Shown here: piece by piece, positions 31,321 through 43,076 of the stretch
Position numbering within the stretch: the stretch's first letter is position 1
Layout of the letters: each line of letters starts with the position of its first letter
Origin: Aquarana catesbeiana
Taxonomy: Eukaryota; Chordata; Amphibia; Anura; Ranidae
Length of the DNA stretch: 64,000 nt
Reading direction: 5' to 3'
NCBI RefSeq assembly: GCF_042186555.1
Contig: NC_133328.1
Span: 65,786,235-65,850,234 of the forward strand
Program-made: the position numbers and the translations under genes
The notes under the pieces: generated by a model
What the model was told of the DNA's origin: nothing
Seen by the model: the letters and a program-made list of their open reading frames with translations, nothing else
Database searches by the model: none

Positions 31321-32394
31321 TGTAAATTAATCACCGCTGTGTTTTTTATTTTTTGCGTTATAAAAGAAAAAAGACTGAAAATTCTGAAAAAAAAATGCAT
31401 TTTTCTACGTTTCTATTATAAAATTTTCCAAATTAGTAATTTTTCTTCATATATGTTGGCCAAAATGTATACTGCTACATATCTTTGGTAAAAATAACTC
31501 AAATCGGTGTATATTATTTGGTCTTTGTGAAAGTTATAGAGTCCACAAGCTATGGTGCCAATCTCTGAAAATTGATCACACCTGAAGTACTGATGGCCTA
31601 TCTCATTTCTTGAGACCCTAACAAGCCAGGACAGTACAAATACCCCGCAAATGACCCCTTTTTGGAAAGTAGACATTCCAAGGTATTTAGTTAGAGGCAT
31701 GGTGAGTTTAATTTTTTTCCCATAATTCTTTGCAAAATCAAGATTTTTTTTCTCCTTTTTTTTCGCAAAATTGTTATATTAGCAGGTTATTTATCACACA
31801 TAGCATATGCATAGCACAAATTACACCCCAAAACACTTTCTACTATTCCTCCTGAGTATGGCAATACCACATGTTTGAGACTTTTACACACCGTGGCCAC
31901 ATACAGAGGCCCAACATGCAGGGAGCGCCATCAGGAGTTCTTGGAGCATAAATTACACATATAATTTCTTGACTACCTCTTGCACTTTTGAAGGCCCTGA
32001 AAAATCAGGACAATGGAAACGCTCCAAAAATGACCCCATTTTGGATAGAAAACAACCCAATGTATAATCTATGAGGCATAATGAGTCTTTTGAACATGTT
32101 ATTTTTTTCTACAAGTTTTTGGAAAATGAATAAAGAAAATGAAAACGCTTTTTTTTTTTACACAACGTTGTCCATTTGCACAATGTTTCTAACACATAGC
32201 ATGTACATACCAAAAATTACACCCCAAAATAGATTCTCCTACTCCTCCTGAGCACGGCGATACAACATGTGTGAGACTTTTCCACAGCATGGCCACATAC
32301 AGAGGACCAACATGCAGGGAGCACCATTGGGTGTTCTAGGGGTATAAGTTTCAAATCTAATTTGACTACCTATTACACTTTTGTGAGGCACTGT
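31321..32394. repeat. Two tandem units of about 380 bp plus flank
   Basis: caggacagtacaaataccc with aatgaccccttttt at 31627 recurs as caggacaatggaaacgctcc with aatgaccccattttgg at 32008. Further shared blocks: aaattacaccccaaaa, tcctcctgagtatgg / tcctcctgagcacgg, and ggccacatacagagg with caacatgcagggagc. No coding frame. Probably part of a larger repeat; gttggccaaaatgtatac and ggtaaaaataactcaaat at 31460 echo 52070-52110. Confidence 0.75.
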
Positions 32395-33990
32395 AGTGGC
32401 ATGGATGATAACTGATGTGGCATGGATGAGCATGAATGGGGATGGATGAGCCATGGATGGGGATGGCTGAGCATGAATTAGTATGGCTGAGTATGACCGG
32501 GTACGGATGAGTACGGCTTAGTATAACTGGGTATAGATGGGATGGCTGGGTACAGCTGAGTTTGGCTGAGTATGGCTGGGTACAACTGAGTACGGCTGGG
32601 TACGGCTGAGTATGGCTGAGTATGGCTGGGCACAGCTGAGTACGGCTGAGTATTGCTGGGTATGGCTGGGTATGGCTGAGTATGGATGGGTATGGCTAAT
32701 TATGGATGGGGGTGGATGGAATGGCTGAGCATGGTTGGATGGATGAGTATTGCTGAGGATGGATGGATGGCTGAGCATGAATGAGTATGGCTGAGTATGA
32801 CCGGGTACGGATGAGTACGGCTGAGTATAACTGGGTATAGATGGGATGGCTGGGTACAGCTGAGTTTGGCTGAGTATGGCTGGGTACAACTGAGTACGGC
32901 TGGGTACGGCTGAGTATGGCTGAGTATGGCTGGGCACAGCTGAGTACGGCTGAGTATTGCTGGGTATGGCTGGGTATGGCTGAGTATGGATGGGTATGGC
33001 TAATTATGGATGGGGGTGGATGGAATGGCTGAGCATGGTTGGATGGATGAGTATTGCTGAGGATGGATGGATGGCTGAGCATGAATGAGTATGGCTGAGT
33101 ATGACCGGGTACGGATGAGTACGGCTGAGTATAACTGGGTATAGATGGGATGGCTGGGTACAGCTGAGTTTGGCTGAGTATGGCTGGGTACAACTGAGTA
33201 CGGCTGGGTACGGCTGAGTATGGCTGAGTATGGCTGGGCACAGCTGAGTACGGCTGAGTATTGCTGGGTATGGCTGGGTATGGCTGAGTATGGGTGGGTA
33301 TGGCTAATTATGGATGGGGGTGGATGGGATGGCTGAGCATGGTTGGATGGATGAGTATTGCTGAGGATGGATGGATGGCTGAGCATGGATGGATGAGTAT
33401 GCTGAGTATAGATGGCTGAGCATGGATGGATGGATGAGTATGCTGAGTATGGATGGCTGAGCATGGATGGATGGACGAGTATGCTGCGTATGGATGGCTG
33501 AGTATGCTGAGTATGGATGGTTGAGCATGAATGGATGAGTATGCTGAGTATGGATGAGTATGGATGGGTGAGCAGGGATGGATGGATGAGTATGGATGGG
33601 TGAGCATGGATGGATGTGTATGCTGAGTATGGATGAGGATGGATGGATGAGTATGATGTGTATGGATGAGGATGAATGGATGCGTATGCTGAGTATGGAT
33701 GGGTATGCTGAGCATGGATGACTGAGTATGCTGAGTTTGGAATGCTGAGCATGGATGGATGGCTGAGTATGCTGAGTATGGATGGCTGGGCATGGATGGA
33801 TGGCTGAGTATGCTGAGTATGGATGGCTGAGCATGGATGGATGGCTGAGTATGCTGAGTATGGATGGGTGAATATGGATGGATGGATGGATGAGTATGCT
33901 GAGTATGGATGGATGGATGAGTATGCTGAGTATGGATGGGTATGCTGAGCATGGATGGCTGGGTATGGATGGATGGCTGGAATGGGCACA
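32395..33990. repeat. Minisatellite with 304-bp higher-order repeat
   Basis: Basic words are ggctgagtatggctgggta and ggatggatgagtatgctgag. Between 32491 and about 33402 three 304-bp units follow one another; gtatgaccgggtacggatga starts at 32491, 32795 and 33099. They differ at very few sites (for example ctta/ctga at 32518; tatggatggg/tatgggtggg at 33291). From 33403 to 33990 shorter units prevail. Minus-strand frames of up to 329 residues (His/Pro/Tyr/Ser-rich) are by-products of a stop-free unit. Confidence 0.95.
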
Positions 33991-34019
33991 TATCAGCACT
34001 ATGGGCATTACATATCCAG

Positions 34020-34405
34020 CCTACAGCGCTGCTGCCACCGATTTCTCCCCTCTCCCCTCACACTGTACCAATAGGTACGGGGAGGGGAGAGAGGAACCGG
34101 ACGTGACGCCGGTTTGTTTGCAAGTGATCGCTCCGTCATTTGACGGAGCAATCACGTGGTAAACGGCCACTGTCAGCGGCCCTTTACTGTGATCCATGAT
34201 GCGCCGGGGTCCTCTGGACCCGGCGGTCATGGATGTTCCCGGGTGCACGCCCCAGGGGGCACACGAGAGAGGGATTCTCAGAGGAAGCCAATGTACGCCC
34301 TCCCAGAGTTATCTGTCATTCAGCTATAGCGTGGTTAAAAGCGCCGCTAAAACGACGGTAAACCGCCGATGCCCCCCCCCCCGCCCCAATGTGAAAGTGC
34401 CCTAA
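34020..34405. repeat. GC-rich hairpin-forming repeat
   Basis: Three stem-loops in a row: cctctcccctc with gaggggagagagg, gtgatcgctccgtca with tgacggagcaatcac, and gcgccggggtcc with ggacccggcg. Ends accgccgatgc... and aatgtgaaagtgccc suggest a MITE border at about 34395. Similar hairpins with cacatg/ccgcngt words occur at 46500-46600 and 59870-59945. Confidence 0.5.
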
Positions 34406-34817
34406 ATGTTTTATTTTTTAACTAGAGAAAAGCTTTAGGCATATATTACATATATTTAACAAATTTTATTTCCAATCGACCGACTGGAACTTTTGTTGTC
34501 TCTTTGCCGGTGTGCCTGATAGATGTGTATATTCTGAAATTCTCTCTTCTTACAGTGCTGCCACTCAAACTCAAAGGTTCTTAACCTTTACAGGCGTCCA
34601 GTGGATTGCCCAAAATGTCCCCATACCCCTTTTGCCAGTCTTTTAAAATTATTATCGTCACCAGTCATCAATTATTTTAAATTATTTAAAAATTCAGCCC
34701 CATTTCCCCATCATTTGGTTCCCATACCTCTTAGGAGTACCTTGGTAAGAACACCTACACTAACTGGGAAATGTAACACATTGCATACAATGGACTTTAA
34801 TGAGAGAGCCTTCTTAA

Positions 34818-35301
34818 AGCGGAGTTCCACCCAAAAATAGAACTTCCGCTGATCGGATTCCCTCCCCACCTCCGGTGTCACATTTGGCACCTTTCAGGGG
34901 GGAGGGGGGAGCATATACCTGTATAATCCAGGTATTTGCTCCCACTTCTGGGCATAGATCACCGCAGGCTCCGCGGTGCTCTACACCACGTCCGGCCCCT
35001 CCCCCCCGCTGTCTTCTGGGAGACACACAGGTCCCAGAAGACAGCAGGGACCAGTGAGGACGCTCAGCGCGACTCGCGCATGCACAGTAGGGAATCAGGC
35101 TGTGAAGCTGCAAGGCTTCACAGCCTGATTCCCATACCGAAGATGGCGGCGGCTCCACCCGAGAGCCGAGGGACAGATCGGCTTCGGGTGAGGACATCAC
35201 GGGCGCCCTGGACAGGTAAGTGTCCATATTTTAAAAGTCAGCAGCTGCAGTATTTGTAGCCGCTGACTTTTACAAAAAAACATTTTCGGCGGAACTCCGC
35301 T
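34818..35301. mobile_element. TTAA MITE, AGCGGAGTTCC family, copy 1
   Basis: TTAA at 34814-34817 and 35302-35305 encloses AGCGGAGTTCCACCC and the inverse of AGCGGAGTTCCGCC. Shared interior: ggtgtcacatttggcacctt, ctcccacttctgggcataga, gtcttctgggagacacacag, aagatggcggcggctccacc, ggacaggtaagtgtccata. Relatives: 54366, 57476 and 63197. Non-coding. Confidence 0.93.
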
Positions 35302-35305
35302 TTAA

Positions 35306-35960
35306 GTTGGCCACACTGGCGGCTTTTCAACTGAATAATTCCAACAGAGACCTGATCAATGTTGTTCAAAGGTATCTCAAATATCATTTATTTTTAACAT
35401 TCGATTTCAGTATGAATGGAATTTCCTGAATGAAAACCATATACATTGTTAGTTTTTTTAGCCTGTCTTTGGTTCTTGTGGTGGTGGGTGTCTGTGCTTG
35501 TCTGTGTCCCCACATCCATGTTGTGTTTCCAATTCACACTGTCCTGCGGTGTTATACTAGCCAGACCTAAGTAGACCTATGATATCTTGAATCGCCCCCT
35601 TTTTTGCTACGTACATTTTTTGCATGCAATTTCTTGTACTTATTGTATTTATTTTTAATCTACATAGAATAGTTACCTCAAGCTCCTGAAGAAGCACGTC
35701 AGCGCAAAACATGTAGAGCGCCAAGCTTTTTTTTTACTCTTTGCATCAACCTACACTAGGCCTATATACCAGTAGATATCAAAAACTGCATCTGTATAAG
35801 TCTCACGCAAAACTGCAGTTTGGCCTATAATAGGTTATAGTGATGTCTATGTGGTAGTTTCACTAGCATACAGTGCTAAGAATTTTAACCTCACTTTGTA
35901 ATTTTTAGACTTTTTGTATTAATAAACGACTTATTTTTTAGATGACTGTACTTATTTTTA
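35306..35960 (+). mobile_element. Possible Penelope-like element fragment with hammerhead motif
   Basis: Called from the hammerhead-like motif at 35682-35719, followed by an AT-rich stretch with an aataaa-like word (attaataaacgacttatttt) at 35918. This layout recurs at 48499 and 44396. No Penelope reverse transcriptase was recognised. Upstream DNA (35306-35680) shows no motif. Confidence 0.4.
35682..35719 (+). ncRNA. Hammerhead-ribozyme-like motif 1
   Basis: Stem I GCTC (35682-35685) with GAGC (35716-35719); core CTGAAGA (35686-35692); stem II GCAC-gtca-GCGC (35694-35705); then AAAA where GAAA is expected; stem III is the palindrome ACATGT (35709-35714); A35715 is the expected cleavage nucleotide. 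The palindromic, loop-less stem III matches the minimal hammerheads described in Penelope-like retroelements, which work as dimers. The G12 to A change should impair cleavage. Confidence 0.6.
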
Positions 35961-36197
35961 GATGACTGCGTGTGTTGTGGTGTCTAAAAAGTCCATCTAG
36001 AGTCCATGCTTTCACATTCAAATACATTGTTAGAAATTTGTTCAAGAAAATGTTCTAGTCAATATGTTGAAATGAGCGTAGATTTGACTCCACTAAGCAT
36101 TAGAAAATCAAATGTACATTTTGAAAAACACATTTTTTTAAACAGAATTCTACTAGTATATAGCAAGCTTTAGTGTGCTGTGCTCATTACCCACCAC
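35961..36197. other. No feature recognised
   Basis: Short interval before the Tc1 element. Confidence 0.35.
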
Positions 36198-36733
36198 GTT
36201 GAAAAAGTTGAAAAAGTATTCACACCCCTTGAAGTTTTCCACATTTTGTCATGTTGCAACCAAAAACGGAAATGTATTTTTGGGGATTTTTTCTGATAGA
36301 CCAACACAAAGTGGCACATAATTGTGAAGTGTAAGGAAAATGATAAATGGTTTTCAAATTTTTTTTAAATAAATATCTGAAAAGTGCTCAAAACTTTGTA
36401 GAACCACCTTTCGCTGCAATTACAGATGCAAGTTTTTTGGGTATGTCTCTACCAGCTTTACACATCTAGACAGTGACATTTTTGCCCATTCTTCTTTGGA
36501 AAATAGTTCAAGCTATTGGATTGGATGGAGAGCCTCTGTAAACAGCAATTTTCAAGTCTTGCCACAGATTCTCAAATAGATTTAGGTCTGGACTTTGACT
36601 GGGCCATTCTAACACATGAATATGCTTTGATCAAACCATTCCATTGTAGCTCTGGCTGTACAGTATGTTTAGGGTCGTTGTCCTGCTGGAAGTGGAACCT
36701 CCGCCCCAGTCTCAAGTCTTTTGCAGACTCTAA

Positions 36734-37150
36734 TGCCCTGTACACACGGTCAAATTTTCTGACGGAAAATGTGTGATAGGACCTTGTTGTCGGAAATTCT
36801 GACCGTGTGTGGGCTCCATCACACATTTTCCATCGGAATTTCCGACACACAAAATTTAAGAGCTTGCTATAAAATTTTCCAACAACAAAATCCGTTGTTG
36901 GAAATTCCGATCGTGTGTACACAAATCCAACACACAAAGTGCTACGCATGCTCAGAATAAAGACGAAAGCTATTGGCTACTGCCCCGCTTATAGTCCCGA
37001 CGTACGTGTTTTTTACGAACGATCGGATTTTCCGACAACTTTGTGTGACCGTGTGTATGCAAGACAAGTTTGAGCCAACATCCGTCAGAAAAAATCCATG
37101 GATTTTGTTTTCGGAATGTCCGATCAATGTCCGACCGTGTGTACGGGGCA
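36734..37150. mobile_element. TAA-target MITE inside Tc1, copy a
   Basis: Ends TGCCCTGTACACACGGTC and the inverse of TGCCCCGTACACACGGTC. TAA at 36731-36733 and 37151-37153. Joining the flanks (cagactctaa / caggttttc) restores the Tc1 context, so the borders are well supported. PIF/Harbinger-like by target. Confidence 0.93.
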
Positions 37151-37520
37151 TAACAGGTTTTCTTCTAAGATTGCCCTGAATTTGGCTCAATTTCTCTTCC
37201 CGTCAACTCTGACCAGCTTCCCTGTCCCTGCTAAAGAAAAGCATCCCCACAACATGATGCTGCCACCACCATGTTGCATGGTGGGGGTGATGTGTTCAAG
37301 GTGATGTGCAGTGTTAGTTTTCTGCCACACATAGCGTTTTGCTTTTAGGCCAAAAAGTTCAATTTTGGTTTCATCTGACCAGAGCATCTTCTTCCACATG
37401 TTTGATGTGTCCCCCACATGGCTTCTTGCAAACTGCAAATGGGACTTCTTATGGCTTTCTTTCAGCAATAGCTTCTTGCAGATTTTCCATAAAGGCCAGA
37501 TTTGTGGAGTGCACGACTAA

Positions 37521-37965
37521 TGCCGCGTACACACGGTCGGACTTTTCGTCTACAAAAGTCCAACGGACGCCGACGGACTAAAGCTGGCTGGTAATCCGTT
37601 CGTGTGTGGGCTTCTCCGGACTTTCAGCAGACTTTTTCAGCCTCAAATCCGACGGACTTTAGATTTGAAACATGCTTCAAATCTTTACGTCGTAACTACG
37701 ACGGACCCGAAATCCGCTCGTCTGTGTGCTAGTCCGACGGACAAAAACCCATGCTAGGGCAGCTATTGGCTACTGGCTATGAACTTCCTTATTTTAGTCC
37801 GGTGTACGTCATCACGTACGAATCCGTCGGACTTTTGTGTGGTCGTGTGTAGGCAAGTCCGTTCGTTAGAAAGTCTGCTGCAAGTCCGCCGAAAGTCCGC
37901 CGGAAGTCTGTCGGACAGGCTGTCGGACTTTTGTAGACGAAAAGTCCGACCGTGTGTACGCGGCA
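37521..37965. mobile_element. TAA-target MITE inside Tc1, copy b
   Basis: Ends TGCCGCGTACACACGGTCGG on both sides, inverted, with about 40 bp identical inward (acttttcgtctacaaaagtc). TAA at 37518-37520 and 37966-37968. Same broad family as 36734-37150 but with longer, better preserved termini, so probably younger. Interior rich in tccgacggac words. Non-coding. Confidence 0.95.
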
Positions 37966-38604
37966 TAATAGTTGTCCTGTGGACAGATTCTCTCACCTGT
38001 GCTGTGGATCTCTGCAGCTCCTCCATTACCATGGGCCTCTTGGCTGCTTCTCTGATTAATTCTCTCCTCCGGGCTGTAAGGTTAGGTGGACGGCCATGTC
38101 TTGGTAGGTTTGCAGTTGTGCCATACTCTTTACATTTTCGGATGATGGATTGAACAGTGCTCTGTGAGATGTTCAAAGCTTAAAATATTTTTTTTTATAA
38201 CCTAACCCTGCTTTAAACTTCTCCACAACTTTATCCCTGACCTGTGTTGTGTGTTCCTTGGCCTTCATGGTGCTGTTTGGTGAGGGCTTCACAGAACAGC
38301 TTTATTTATACTGAGATTAAATTACACACAGGTGGACTTCTGAAGGCATTTGGCTCCACTAGATTTTAGTTAGGGGTATCAGAGTAAAGGGGCGGAATGC
38401 AAATGCACGCAACACTATTCAGATATTTATTTGTAAAAAAAAAATTGAAAACCATTAATCATTTTCCTTCCATGTCACAATTATATGCCATTTTGTGTTG
38501 GTCTATCACATAAAATCCGTAAAAAAAAGGTTTACGTTTCAGGTTGTAACATGACAAAATGGGGAAAATGTCAAGGGGTATGAATACTTTTTAAAGGCAC
38601 TGTA

Positions 38605-38870
38605 CCTGACTCTTTATTTTATTGTCTCAGACTCAGAAAGGTTTTAAATATTTTCTATATTCATATTGCAGTTTTACACTTATATGCAGAACATAATTTT
38701 GTCTTAGCTGAAGTCTAATGACACCACTGTAGTCATACAGATAGCACAGATAGCAAACTATTTTGGCCATAAGTGCAGTAACCTAACCTGTTTATGAATC
38801 TTGAGAAAATTCAGGACATCCAAAAAACTTGATATCCACCTCCTGTTCAGGTGTCATTAGGTCATTAGGG

Positions 38871-38876
<6 letters not shown>
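38605..38876. other. No feature recognised
   Basis: Interval between the Tc1 element and a microsatellite; no signal. Confidence 0.35.
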
Positions 38877-38923
<47 letters not shown>

Positions 38924-38925
38924 TA

Positions 38926-38960
<35 letters not shown>
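38877..38960. repeat. (TA)n-(GA)n microsatellite
   Basis: A TA tract at 38875-38919, followed by a GA tract at 38925-38960. Confidence 0.97.
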
Positions 38961-38965
<5 letters not shown>

Positions 38966-39092
38966 TATTATTATTATACAGGATTTATAAAGCACCAACA
39001 GTTTGCGCATCGCTTTACAACATGAGGGCAGACAGTACACTTACAATACAAATCAATACAGGAGAGATCAGAGGGCCTTAGAGCTTACAATA
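38957..39092 (-). mobile_element. L2-type LINE tail
   Basis: Inverse of the common tail: (ATT)n, acaggatttataaagcacca, acagtttgcgcatcgcttta, gagcttacaat. 3' end only. Confidence 0.88.
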
Positions 39093-39120
39093 TATATATC
39101 TATATATATAGATAGATATA

Positions 39121-40755
39121 CAGCGGGGACGGAAAGTATTTAGACCCCCTTAAATTTTTCACTCTTTGTTATATTGCAGCCATTTGCTAAAATCATTTAA
39201 GTTCATTTTTTTCCTCATTAATGTACACACAGCACCTCATATTGACAGAAAAATACAGAATTGTTGACATTTTTTGCAGATTTATTAAAAAAGAAAACCT
39301 GAAATATCACATGGTCTTAAGTATTCAGACCCTTTGCTGTAACACTCATATATTTAACTCAGGTGCTGTCCATTTCTTCTGATCATCCTTGAGATGGTTC
39401 TACACCTTCATTTGAGTCCAGCTGTGTTTGATTATACTGATTGGACTTGATTAGGAAAGCCACAAACCTGTCTATATAAGACCTTACAGCTCACAGTGCA
39501 TGTCAGAGCAAATGAGAATCATGAGGTCAAAGGAACTGCCTGAAGAGCTCAGAGACAGAATTGTGGTAAAGCACAGATCTGGCCAAGGTTACTAAAAAAA
39601 TTCTGCTGCACTTAAGGTTCCTAAGAGCACAGTGGCCTCCATAATCCTTAAATGGAAGATGTTTGGAATGACCAGAACCCTTCCTAGAGCTGACTGTCCG
39701 GCCAAACTGAGCTATCGGGGGAGAAGAGCCTTGGTGAGAGAGGTAAAGAAGAACCCAAAGATCACTGTGGCTGAGCTCCAGAGATGCAGTCGGGAGATAG
39801 GAGAAAGTTGTAGAAAGTCAACCATCACTGTAGCCCTCCACCAGTCGGGGCTTTATGGCAGAGTGGCCCGACTGAAGACTCTCCTCAGTGCAAGACACAT
39901 GAAAGCCCGCATAGAGTTTGCTAAAAAAACACCTGAAGGACTCCAAGATGGTGAGAAATAAGCTTTGGTCTAATGAGACCAAGATAGAACTTTTTGGCCT
40001 TGATTCTAAGAGGTATGTGTGGAGAAAACCAGGCACTGCTCATCACCTGTCCAATACAGTCCCAACAGTGAAGCATGGTGGTGGAAGCATCATGCTGTGG
40101 GGGTGTTTTTCAGCTGCAGGGACAGGATGACTGGTTGCAATCGAGGGAAAGATGAATGCCGCCAAGTACAGGGATATCCTGAACGAAAACCTTCTCTAGA
40201 GTGCTCAGGACCTCAGACTGGGCTGAAGGTTTACCTTCCAACAAGACAATGACCCTAAGCACACAACTAAAATAACGAAGGAGTGGCTTCACAACAACTC
40301 CGTGACTGTTCATGAATGGCCCAGCCAGAGCCCTGACTTAAACCCAATTGAGCATCTCTGGAGAGACCTAAAAATGGCTGTCCACCAACGTTTACTATCC
40401 AACCTGACAGAACTGGAGAGGATCTGCAAGGAGGAATGGCAGAGGATCCCCAAATCCAGGTGTGAAAAACTTGTTGCATCTTTCCCAAAAAGACTCATGG
40501 CTGTATTAGATCAAAAGGGTGCTTCTACTAAATACTGAGCAAAGGGTCTGAATACTTAGGACCATGTGATATTTCAGTTTTTCTTTTTTAATAAATCTGC
40601 AAAAATGTCAACAATTTTGTGTTTTTCTGTCAATATGGGGTGCTGTGTGTACATTAATGAGGAAAAAAAATGAACTTAAATTATTTTAGCAAATAGCTGC
40701 AATATAACAAAGAGTGAAAAATGTAAGGGGGTCTGAATACTTTCCATTCCCACTG
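39121..40755 (+). mobile_element. Tc1/mariner element, family 2, copy 1
   Basis: TA-flanked (39119-39120 and 40756-40757). Terminal inverted repeats of about 220 bp: CAGCGGGGACGGAAAGTATT on the left and, inverted, CAGTGGGAATGGAAAGTATT on the right. The outer agtatttagaccccc and inner agtattcagacccttt boxes repeat inside each terminus, the IR/DR plan of Sleeping Beauty-like elements. 1.6 kb, uninterrupted. Confidence 0.95.
39500..40538 (+). pseudogene. Tc1-like transposase, family 2, copy 1, broken
   Basis: Starts ATG at 39500 (MSEQMRIMRSKELPEEL). Helix-turn-helix regions: DRIVVKHRSGQGY and VPKSTVASIILKWKMFG, then AKLSYRGRRALVREVKKNP. DDE motifs: LWSNETKIELFG (first Asp replaced by Asn), GGGSIMLWGCFSAAG, FQQDNDPKHT (second Asp) and SPDLNPIEHLWRDLK (third Glu present). 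The C-terminus FPKRLMAVLDQKGASTKY ends at TGA 40536-40538. Lesions: TAA after SGQGY where copy 2 has AAA, a frameshift around 39920, and stops after SAAGTG and in the ENLL region. Confidence 0.95.
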
Positions 40756-40786
40756 TATATATCTATCTATATATATATATCTATAG

Positions 40787-40856
<70 letters not shown>

Positions 40857-40860
40857 AAAT
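40756..40860. repeat. (TATC)n microsatellite
   Basis: About 100 bp of atct units directly at the right flank of the Tc1 element. Confidence 0.97.
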
Positions 40861-42311
40861 ATATTGAAGAAATTATTGGAAAATAAGTCATTGGTAAAAA
40901 TAGGAATAACAACCCAATGTTCTGTTTCTTCTCCCCTTTAATTGAAAAAAAACTGTTGCTCTCTCTTTTTTTAGGTTAGTCTGTAACCTTTGATCACATG
41001 ACTCTGTTCTGTATGTTCTCCTATTCATTCTGCTGAGAATGGGAAATGCAAGCACCAGTCTAAACGCTAAACTTTATTTTCACAGGCTAGGCTTCCATGG
41101 CATGACATGGACATCCATAGTGATATAGCCACAAGGCAGTAAGGCAAAAATGCAATGTAATAAGGCAAAATGCAATGCATGATATACAGATATCCTTCCT
41201 ACCAATTAGAAATCATTTCTTTTTGTATTTATTTGGGTTAAATTATCAAAAGCTGAAAACTCTGGATACGTCCACAGCATTGTTCCTGCATGTTATAAAG
41301 ACGTCTGAGAATAATTCAAAGAGCAGTGTTGTGTTTACATACTGTACACAGTAGCCAAACAGATGTCATCTTTACTACATCAGTGTAGCCAGAATAATTC
41401 AAAGTGATTTCCAATTGGTCACTGTAAATAATTGCGTGCCGCTCTTTGTACTGATAACCAGTAAGAGGAACTGGGCCTGTTCGAGAATTCATGACTTTAC
41501 CTTTTAATTATGAGCCAACAAAATAAAGAGGAAAGTTGTGTAACTATATCTGGGCCCATTTACTTTTTAAAAATAATTTCTGTATTTAAGTCACAGACGA
41601 AAGACAGTAAGCATGGAAATACATAAAATTAGAAACTTGTGCAATATTGCAACATTTTTACAGAAAGGAACATTTCAGTAGAAGAAATGTTTCAGTGGTT
41701 TCAGTGGAAGAAACATTCTAGTGTTGTAGCATTGTAGTAGAATACCCAGAACACACCTCTGTGAAGTTTGTGATTGCCCAACCTGGGCTTCTTGTACCTC
41801 TCATCCTATTATAGTCATTTAAGTTTTGAAAGGTATATTGGGTAGTGTGATGTGGAATTGAGGCTGTTTTAGGTCCTTTATTGGGGAGATCATTTTGAGG
41901 AACAGGTGAGATGTATAGATTTGTGGCTTGCAGGAAAAAAGTGGAAAGACTTGTAGAGGATGGATAAGGACCTACAGTAAAAGAGGAACAAAGGGAGATT
42001 TCATAGGCAATTCATTCTTAAGAGAATGCATAACTACTGTTCCTGTTCATCTGAATAAACATATTACAATCTGTAAAGAATAAATCAGCATCCTCTTCCC
42101 TTAACATCTCGATTCCCATTTCTTTCACTGATGTTTGAGATTCCAGTAGACTTAAAATAGAAATGAGATGACAGTTGGCCAACCTGGCTCCACTTTATGA
42201 TTCCTTGCTCTAGCTGCAATGAGGGATCTGCCAGGAGCAGTGATACCACTTGTACAGTTCCACAATGACCTTTCTGTTAAGAAATATATGGATGATCTAC
42301 ACCAAAGAATA
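40861..42311. other. Low-copy-looking DNA
   Basis: 1.45 kb without element ends, tandem repeats or domains. 41270-41540 has mixed composition with homeodomain-like ATTA words (aattatgagccaac) and could be conserved non-coding DNA; that is a guess from texture only. Confidence 0.35.
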
Positions 42312-42596
42312 AAGCTGGCCATATACTAGTAAAATTTTGTTCAAAATTTTTGTTTTGGGCAGATCAAGGTTCATTTTTGACTGCAGTGACCATCAAATTT
42401 GAAGGAGCTGGATGGAAAAATTTTCTTGAATGAACACATTTCTAACAGTGCATGTGGTTTTTGTCCATTCCAAAATTGAATGTTAAAAGAAAACAGAATT
42501 TTGAAGTACTTTTAAGTGACACAGGTCAAGTCATCAAAAATAATGAGAATTTTTGTACAAATGTTCGTTTGAAAATCTACTAGTGTAAAACCAGGT
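42312..42596. mobile_element. MITE with CTGGCCATATACTAG end
   Basis: Left agctggccatatactagtaa; right ctactagtgtaaaaccaggt, roughly inverse. AT-rich interior with aaaattttgttcaaaatttt. Target duplication not clear. Confidence 0.5.
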
Positions 42597-43076
42597 TAAG
42601 CTAGGAAGTCCCCCCCCGGCAAATTGTTTAGAGTTTATTTTATAGACCAACTATATTATAGGTCTCTCATCTGTACAACTCAGTGACAGGCTGAAAGGGC
42701 TGTCTGGGCTGTCTGTGGCCTGTATCTGCACATCCAATAGTTACCTGCGGTTAGGGACAGATGTTCAGGTCTGGATGCAATCTGTCTGCATCCAGAGTTG
42801 GACATCTTTCTGTAACAGCAGGTACAGTGCCTCGAAAAAGTATTCATACCCCTTGAAATGTTCCACATTTTGTCAAGTTACACTAAGGTTCTCCAACAAA
42901 CCTCTGAGGGCTTCACAGAACAGCTGTATTTATACTGAGATTAAATTACACACAGGTGGACTCTTATTTACTAATTAGGTGACTTCTGTAGGCAATTGGT
43001 TCCAGATTTTAGTTAGGGGTATCAGAGTAAAGGCGCTGAATACAAATGCATGCCACACTTTTCACATACTTATTTG

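Larger units (their letters stand above)
36390..38268 (-). pseudogene. Tc1-like transposase, family 1, broken
   Basis: A DDE transposase relic. The start ATG is at 38266-38268 (MKAKEHTTQVRDKVVEKFKA). The paired-like helix-turn-helix reads ISQSTVQSIIRKCKEYGTT, with ANLPRHGRPPNLTARRREL after it. DDE motifs: MLWSDETKIELFG (first Asp), GGGSIMLWGCF, FQQDNDPKHT (second Asp), QSKSRPKSI where QSPDLNPI is usual, then frame loss near the third acid. Lesions: a frameshift and stop after KFKAGLGYK, stops in the C-terminal third, and two MITE insertions that split the frame. Confidence 0.93.
36198..38604 (-). mobile_element. Tc1/mariner element, family 1, with two nested MITEs
   Basis: Terminal inverted repeats of about 200 bp: ttgaaaaagtattcacaccc on the left, and ggggtatgaatactttttaa with ggcactgta on the right. 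TA flanks the right end; the left terminus is slightly decayed. Removing the MITEs at 36734-37150 and 37521-37965 leaves about 1.5 kb, normal for Tc1. A deletion derivative of the family is at 42835-43925. Confidence 0.93.

Noticed and set aside
33000..33989. Minus-strand ORF of 329 residues
   Set aside because: Minisatellite translation; 234- and 227-residue frames overlap it in other phases.
34814..35227. Minus-strand ORF of 137 residues
   Set aside because: Lies wholly in a TTAA MITE whose other copies have different, broken frames.
38792..39040. Minus-strand ORF of 82 residues
   Set aside because: Covers (GA)n and (TA)n microsatellites and a LINE tail.
40714..40941. Plus-strand ORF with Ile/Tyr/Leu/Ser repeats
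   Set aside because: Translation of the (TATC)n microsatellite.
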